Shown in pieces: positions 59,501-64,000 of a DNA stretch of 64,000 nucleotides; the stretch's first letter is position 1, and every line of letters begins with the position of its first letter. Position numbers and translations under genes: made by a program. The notes under the pieces were generated by a model, which did no database searches, was not told where the DNA came from, and was given only the letters and a program-made list of their open reading frames with translations. Source of the DNA: DASQYE01 sp035940775 (GTDB taxonomy: Bacteria > Acidobacteriota > Blastocatellia > Pyrinomonadales > Pyrinomonadaceae); NCBI GenBank assembly GCA_035940775.1, contig DASZEN010000004.1:1-64000 (forward strand), read 5' to 3'.

Positions 59501-60100
59501 GTGTCGACGGTGCTCAGATTACTGGGGGTCGCGGGCAGCATGCGCCAGGGCTCGCATAGCTCGCAGGCTTTGAATATCGTTCTCGGTGCGGCGCGCGAGC
59601 ACGGCGCCGAGACGCGCATGCTTGACCTGCGCGTGGTCGATCTGCCGATCTATCGCCCGCATGAGCTTCTTGAGGAATCGGACGGCATGCGCGAGGCGAA
59701 CGAGGCCGTCAACTGGGCGGATGCTTTCGTCCTCGCTTCGCCCGATTATCACGGCTCGATGTCGGGCGCGATGAAGAATTTTCTGGATTATTACTGGAGC
59801 GAGTTCGCGGGCAAGGTTTTCAGCTATCTCTGCGCTTCGCACGAGAAGGGCTTGACCGTGATGGATCAGATGCGCACGGCCGTCCGCCAGTGTTACGGAT
59901 GGAGCCTGCCCTATGGAGTCTCGTTCAACGGCGGACAGGATTTCGATGCCACGGGCGAAGTGACCAACGCGCAAGTTGCGCACCGCCTGCGTATGCTCGC
60001 GCGCGACACGGCCGTATACGGCGCGCTCATCATGGAGCAGTTCCGGCGAGACCTTCAGAGCGAGACGACGGAAACCTTCGCCGCCAGATATCGAAAGTGA
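59501..60100 (+). CDS. NADPH-dependent FMN reductase-family flavoprotein
   Basis: 199 residues from GTG 59501 with AGGAGG five bases upstream. The flavodoxin-like fold shows the FMN loop LLGVAGSMRQGSHSSQAL and the second site SPDYHGSMSGAMKNFLDY. Members reduce flavins, azo dyes, quinones or metals with NADPH. It lies upstream of the thioredoxin-reductase-like gene, with 109 bp between. Confidence 0.88.
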   Translation: MSTVLRLLGVAGSMRQGSHSSQALNIVLGAAREHGAETRMLDLRVVDLPIYRPHELLEESDGMREANEAVNWADAFVLASPDYHGSMSGAMKNFLDYYWSEFAGKVFSYLCASHEKGLTVMDQMRTAVRQCYGWSLPYGVSFNGGQDFDATGEVTNAQVAHRLRMLARDTAVYGALIMEQFRRDLQSETTETFAARYRK

Positions 60101-60209
60101 AAAGATTTCATCTCTCGGATTTCAGAGGTGTCATCGAAGAAAAGCCGAACGCCCGAACGCTCGGCGATCTCGTTGCGAAACACAGTATGCGGAATCTAAA
60201 ATCGCAAGT

Positions 60210-61127
60210 ATGCACGACGTAGTGATTATCGGCGCGGGGCCAGCGGGGCTTTCCGCCGCCCTGTGGTGCGACGAGCTTGGGCTCGATACGCTCGTGCTCG
60301 AACAGGGCAGCGAGACGGGCGGGCAACTCCTGAATATTTATAACCCGATAGGAAATTATCCGGGAGTGAGGGCCGAAAACGGGCTTGAGCTGCGCGAGTT
60401 GTTCGCCGCTCAGGTCGCCGAAAGTGAGTTCGATCTCTGGACGGACGTTTCCGTAGAGAGCGTTGACCTGCGCGCCAAACGCATCGCGCTCCGTAGCGGC
60501 GAGCAGCTTCAGTCGATCAGCATTATCATCGCGACGGGCGTGCGCCGCAGGCGGCTCGGGGTGGCGGGCGAAGCGGAGCTGCTCGGACGCGGCGTGGTGG
60601 AATCTGCGACGCGCGACCGCGCGCTGCTCGCCGGAAAAGACGTGTGTGTGGTCGGCGGCGGCGATGCGGCGGCGGAAAATGCGCTGCTCCTGGCGGAGGT
60701 CTGCCCGACCGTCACGCTCGTCCATCGCGGGGCACGCCTGCGCGCGCGCCGCGAGTTTACCGAGCGATTGAAGTCGGATCATCGCGTGACGGTGTTTACA
60801 GAAGCGGTGGTCGAGCGCATCATCGGCGGTGAAGAGGTCGAGGCGGTTGAAATCCTGCGGCGCGGCGCGATCAAGCCTTTTCAGATGGCCGTGCGCGGCG
60901 TCCTCATACGCATCGGCGTCGAGCCGAACGTGGAACTGTTCCGCGATCAAGTGCACATGGACGAGCGCGGCTATATAGTGACGACGGGCGAGCACGAAAC
61001 GAGCATCGGAAATGTTTTCGCCATCGGCGACGTTTCCAATCCGCTCGCCCCGACCATCAGCGGCGCGACCGGCGCAGGCGCGACCGCCGCGAAGGTTATC
61101 GCCTCGCGCCTCGATCACGGAAATTAG
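60210..61127 (+). CDS. Thioredoxin-reductase-like FAD protein lacking the CxxC site
   Basis: 305 residues from ATG 60210. Two nucleotide-binding folds are clear: DVVIIGAGPAGLSAALWCDE for FAD and DVCVVGGGDAAAENALLLAE for NAD(P)H, with a final FAD motif NVFAIGDVSNP. Where thioredoxin reductase has CATC, this protein has VESATRD, so it cannot reduce thioredoxin by the usual disulfide relay. It may be a ferredoxin- or flavodoxin-NADP reductase type enzyme, or act with the rhodanese encoded next door. Confidence 0.88.
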   Translation: MHDVVIIGAGPAGLSAALWCDELGLDTLVLEQGSETGGQLLNIYNPIGNYPGVRAENGLELRELFAAQVAESEFDLWTDVSVESVDLRAKRIALRSGEQLQSISIIIATGVRRRRLGVAGEAELLGRGVVESATRDRALLAGKDVCVVGGGDAAAENALLLAEVCPTVTLVHRGARLRARREFTERLKSDHRVTVFTEAVVERIIGGEEVEAVEILRRGAIKPFQMAVRGVLIRIGVEPNVELFRDQVHMDERGYIVTTGEHETSIGNVFAIGDVSNPLAPTISGATGAGATAAKVIASRLDHGN

Positions 61128-61216
61128 AGAAGGGTCGGAAGTATCGTGAGAGAGCGCGCGCATGCGCTCTGCGCGTCCGTTCTGCGCGTCCGCTCTCCAA
61201 TGCCCTGCGACGAGCT

Positions 61217-61540
61217 ATGAGCTACGAAACGATAGAGCCGAGGCAATTGCAGGAACGCATCAGGCGCGGCGACAACTTGCGCCTCGTTGACGTGCGCGAA
61301 TCGGCCGAGTACGCGCTCGCACGCATAGAGGGCGCTGAGCTTTTGCCCCTGAGCCGTTTCAACCAGTGGGCCCATTCCCTAGACCCGGATGACGAGATCG
61401 TAGTTATCTGTCATCACGGCATCAGAAGCGCGCATGTCTGCGCCGCCCTCGCGAGCGAAGGGTTCCGAAAGCTATACAATCTTGCGGGCGGCATCGACCG
61501 CTGGTCGCAAGAGGTCGATGCGGAAGTGCCGCAATACTGA
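61217..61540 (+). CDS. Single-domain rhodanese-like protein
   Basis: 107 residues. A GlpE-like rhodanese domain with LVDVRESAEYALARIEGA and the active loop VICHHGIRSAHVCAAL, whose Cys would carry persulfide. No signal peptide, so cytoplasmic. Unlike the two rhodaneses at 12913-13947 it has a normal loop without TGA. It lies 89 bp after the FAD protein. Confidence 0.9.
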   Translation: MSYETIEPRQLQERIRRGDNLRLVDVRESAEYALARIEGAELLPLSRFNQWAHSLDPDDEIVVICHHGIRSAHVCAALASEGFRKLYNLAGGIDRWSQEVDAEVPQY

Positions 61541-61618
61541 ACGCGGAAGTAGCGATGATGAACGCCGGAGAAGGAGCTTGCTCCATCGTTCCGCATCGCT
61601 GCTTCATCACTTTAGCTG

Positions 61619-62062
61619 ATGAACGTATCCGAAGGGGATGAGCGCCCCGCCTACACGGACGAGCATGTGGTGGCATACCCGGAGGATTACATAGCGGGTA
61701 TTGACCTGTACAATGCGGGCGAGTTTCATGCGGCGCACGATGCCTGGGAATCGCGCTGGATGGGCGAGGTCGGCCCCGCCGAAAAGCTTTTCCTGCAAGC
61801 GATGATTCAATCGGCCGTCGCCTTTCATCATCTGGAGATAGGGAGGCCGGGCGCGGCGCGGCGCATGTACCAGATGGCGAAAGAGAAGTTCGCGCGCCTC
61901 GGGGTCGATAGCTTCATGTCGCTTGATTTAAGGGATTACCAGGCGCAGCTCGACCGCTCGCTCTCGTGGCTGCTCGACGCGCCCGACCCGCGCGAGCTGA
62001 CGCCGCCCCGAGTCGCGCCGCCCGTAATCAGATTGTCGCCCGGTGTCATGGAGTACGATTGA
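61619..62062 (+). CDS. DUF309-family protein
   Basis: 147 residues. The family core is clear: IDLYNAGEFHAAHDAWESRW with two His and an acidic residue, and FLQAMIQSAVAFHHLE. The helical fold may bind metal, but function is unknown. The next gene starts at the base after its stop, so the two are likely in one operon. Confidence 0.88.
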   Translation: MNVSEGDERPAYTDEHVVAYPEDYIAGIDLYNAGEFHAAHDAWESRWMGEVGPAEKLFLQAMIQSAVAFHHLEIGRPGAARRMYQMAKEKFARLGVDSFMSLDLRDYQAQLDRSLSWLLDAPDPRELTPPRVAPPVIRLSPGVMEYD

Positions 62063-62671
62063 ATGAGCATTGAGATCGGAGAGGGCCGCCGCGCGCATCA
62101 GGGCGAGTCGGCCGCGCCGCCTGCGCCAGTGGCGCGCACCATTGCGACGAGGAGCGCCCTGGTCGCGGCCGCTTGCGACTTTCGACTGCTCCTGATCGCG
62201 CTCTGGCTCGGCGCTGCCGTCTTCTTCAGCGCGGCGGTCGCGCCGAGCGCCTTCGCCGTGCTGCGCTCGTTTCATCTGCCAAACGCCAACGAGATAGCGG
62301 GCACAATCGTCACGCGCACGCTCGCCGTCGTGAATACGGGCGGATTTCTGATCGCCTCGGTGCTGCTCGCGAGCGCCTTTCTTTTTCGTCGCGCGGTGCG
62401 ACGGGGCGCGCTCCTGGCCGAGACGCTCTCGCTGGCAGTGGTCGCGATCCTATGCGGCGCGGGGCAGTGGATTATCGCGGCGCGGATGCTAAGGCTGCGG
62501 GCCGCGATGGGAAGACCCGTCGATGAGGTGGCGCAGAACGACCCCCTGCGCACCGCTTTTAATAGCCTGCATGGCTATTCCGTCGCCGCGCTCGGCATAG
62601 CGATACTGGCAGGGGCGCTCGCCCTGTTGTTGATCGCGCGCCGCTCGCGCGCCTCAAGCTTTTCGGCATAA
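62063..62671 (+). CDS. DUF4149-type membrane protein
   Basis: 202 residues with four hydrophobic segments, the first holding LLIALWLGAAVFFSAAVAPS, and the segment NSLHGYSVAALGIAILAG near the end, typical of DUF4149. An unusual polar N-terminal extension of about 35 residues precedes the first segment. Function unknown. It starts immediately after the DUF309 stop. Confidence 0.8.
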   Translation: MSIEIGEGRRAHQGESAAPPAPVARTIATRSALVAAACDFRLLLIALWLGAAVFFSAAVAPSAFAVLRSFHLPNANEIAGTIVTRTLAVVNTGGFLIASVLLASAFLFRRAVRRGALLAETLSLAVVAILCGAGQWIIAARMLRLRAAMGRPVDEVAQNDPLRTAFNSLHGYSVAALGIAILAGALALLLIARRSRASSFSA

Positions 62672-62690
62672 AAAGGGAGGGGAGTTTTAC

Positions 62691-63512
62691 GTGGAGACGA
62701 TAGAGAGGATGGACGATTGGAGCGAGCGCTATGCGCGCTGGCAACAGGGACGGGAGGGCGGCGAAGACGCCGCACGCGCGACGGTCGGCGACGATTACCC
62801 GTTCGTAGAGAACAAGCGCGCTCCCTTCAGACCGCTCGGACGCGCGCTGCCGATGCTCAGCCTGGCCCTGATCTCTTCGGCGGGCGCTTACATTGACGGC
62901 ACAGAGGCTTTTGACCTTAACGCTTCGGGCGGCGACACGAGCGTTCGGGAGATACCCATAGAGGTCGAGGCCGAAGACCTGCGCTTTGCGGCGCGCGGCT
63001 ACGACCCGTCGGCGGTCGAGCAGGACATGAACGCGCAGGTTCCCATCCAGCGCCTCTACGAGTTTTCGAGTAACGGCATCATAGGGCGTCTGAATCCCGT
63101 CTGGTGGAGCTTTTGCGGTTTCATTCCGGATGCGGCGCGCATGACTGAGACGATGCTGCCGGAACTGGTCGAGCGCGTCAAGCGATATGAAGTCAACGCG
63201 GCGCTGCTCGTTCCCGCTTCGCGCCTGTGTCATCAATCGGTCGCCCTCGCGGCGCGCGCGCTCGAGACGGCGGGCATTCCGACCATCATGCTCGCCGTCG
63301 CCCGTGACGTGGTCGAGATGGTTCGCCCTCCGCGCGCCGTCTATTACAGGGGCGAATTGGGCAGCGTCGCGGGTCGCCCGCAGTGGCCCGAACACCAGCG
63401 GCGCATACTGGACGAGACGCTGCGGCTGCTCGAATCCCTGGATCAACCGACGGTGCGCAAACTGGTCGTCGAGTTGGAAACGCAGGTTCAAAACGCCAGA
63501 GGAGAAAGATAA
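62691..63512 (+). CDS. GrdB-family (glycine/sarcosine/betaine reductase component B) protein with Ser at the Sec site
   Basis: 273 residues from GTG 62691 with GGGAGGGG upstream. The fold matches the selenoprotein-B family: LGRALPMLSLALISSAGAY, RLYEFSSNGIIGRLNP and, at the redox site, LLVPASRLCHQSVALAARAL. Family members have Sec or Cys three residues before the conserved Cys180; here it is Ser177, giving SxxC. The frame carries no TGA. The protein is therefore probably not a classical reductase subunit. Role unknown. Confidence 0.82.
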   Translation: METIERMDDWSERYARWQQGREGGEDAARATVGDDYPFVENKRAPFRPLGRALPMLSLALISSAGAYIDGTEAFDLNASGGDTSVREIPIEVEAEDLRFAARGYDPSAVEQDMNAQVPIQRLYEFSSNGIIGRLNPVWWSFCGFIPDAARMTETMLPELVERVKRYEVNAALLVPASRLCHQSVALAARALETAGIPTIMLAVARDVVEMVRPPRAVYYRGELGSVAGRPQWPEHQRRILDETLRLLESLDQPTVRKLVVELETQVQNARGER

Positions 63513-63635
63513 AGGAGCGACCAGCGGGGACGGCTGAAAGAGAGAAAGACTCGTCAATGGGGTTAAAAGCTGTCGGCCTCAGTCTCAAATTCGGCTGTGC
63601 CGAATCGGTGTTCGTGCCGGTTGCGGCGCGGCGCG

Positions 63636-64000
63636 TCAACGGGTCAAGGCGTTCTGGGTGACGGCGGCAATCGTTTCCGTGACCTGAGTGAAATCGAAGG
63701 GCTTGCCGATCAGGCTGTCTATCAAATCCTTTTCGCCCGGAGCGGGCACGGTGGCCTTGCCGTAGCCCGTGACGAGAATGATGCTCGTCGAGGGCCAGCG
63801 GCGACGTATCTCGCGCGCCACTTCCCAGCCGTCCATCTCGGGCATCGAGAGGTCTGTAAAGACCAGATCGAAATGCTCTGCGGCGAGCGCTTCCAGCGCC
63901 TGCGGCCCGCCATTGGCCGTCACTACCCTGTGGTTCAGGATCGAGAGCATCTCGGCCAGGGTGTCGCGCACGAAATCCTCATCGTCAATCACGAGGACGG
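63636..64000 (-). CDS. Response-regulator receiver domain (5' end beyond window)
   Basis: Partial; the reading frame continues past the right edge (VLVIDDEDFVRDTLAEML). About 121 residues are visible and include the acidic pair, phospho-acceptor Asp in LVFTDLSMPEMDGWE, the Thr in LVTGYGKA and the Lys in IGKPFD. It ends right after the receiver (63636), so this is either a single-domain regulator or the C-terminal receiver of a hybrid kinase. Confidence 0.85.
   Translation of the reverse strand, partial: VLVIDDEDFVRDTLAEMLSILNHRVVTANGGPQALEALAAEHFDLVFTDLSMPEMDGWEVAREIRRRWPSTSIILVTGYGKATVPAPGEKDLIDSLIGKPFDFTQVTETIAAVTQNALTR

Noticed and set aside
63216..63230. Selenocysteine in the GrdB-family protein
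   Set aside because: The position is a Ser codon; there is no TGA in the frame.
1..64000. tRNA, rRNA, CRISPR array, transposase or prophage genes
   Set aside because: None recognised by reading; short tRNAs could still be missed without a covariance-model search.

Overview
The window reads as a chromosomal piece of an acidobacterium, most likely class Blastocatellia. This is inferred from family content: two adjacent VWFA proteins of the acidobacterial type, an Oar-like TonB receptor with an N-terminal carboxypeptidase-regulatory domain, a Ser/Thr kinase fused to TolB-like and TPR regions, and many exported proteins of no recognised family. Most of it is GC-rich with tightly packed genes. 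Two AT-richer patches stand out, about 100-3300 and 46760-48660. No rRNA, tRNA, CRISPR array, integrase or insertion sequence was seen.

Region 1 (1-8275) holds a paralogous set of exported proteins and their likely regulators. Two operons in opposite orientation (1362 to <1 and 6021-7621) each encode a membrane-anchored beta-domain protein and an exported protein with a cysteine-rich linker and an RTX/EF-hand-like C-terminal module. A third operon (47022-49201) has the same module behind a metzincin-like protease domain. All three, plus a fourth site (7749) that drives only a tiny ORF, share one promoter architecture: 20-bp operator units, one degenerate unit in one copy, an 8-bp gap, a TTGAC -35 box and a 17-18 bp spacer. 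A conserved leader motif lies downstream of each. A receiver protein and a small AraC-type HTH protein (4991-5731) sit directly upstream of one copy and are the obvious candidate regulators. A small exported peptide divergent from a TPR-AAA+ regulator (2067-4750) lies between them.

Region 2 (8311-12837) holds an amino-acid permease, a hypothetical protein, a half-size GDT1-type transporter and a tandem universal stress protein.

Region 3 (12913-28517) looks like a sulfur and redox island. Two tandem exported rhodaneses on the minus strand each carry an in-frame TGA in the active-site loop (Cys-Ser-TGA-Pro), followed by full conserved C-terminal halves and a candidate bacterial SECIS hairpin, so both are probably selenoproteins. 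Facing away from them is a plus-strand run: a tandem FAD protein, a fused 4Fe-4S/NrfD-type subunit, a cytoplasmic-type molybdopterin oxidoreductase, a TorD-like chaperone, a DUF2490-like barrel, and a sulfate-type ABC transporter with one permease.

Region 4 (28666-46639) is mixed: a DUF445 protein, a cyclase-family protein, a DMT transporter, a LytS/LytTR two-component pair, a PQQ dehydrogenase, a C-terminal processing protease, the VWFA pair, and an xseA-xseB-ispA group.

Region 5 (49221-64000) has a kinase overlapping a phosphatase gene, a third probable selenoprotein (a glutaredoxin-like protein extended past TGA to a stop immediately before a hairpin with a GGTCT loop), the Oar-like receptor, and a run of small redox and hypothetical genes. 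These include a GrdB-family protein with Ser where selenocysteine would be expected. The right edge cuts a receiver domain.
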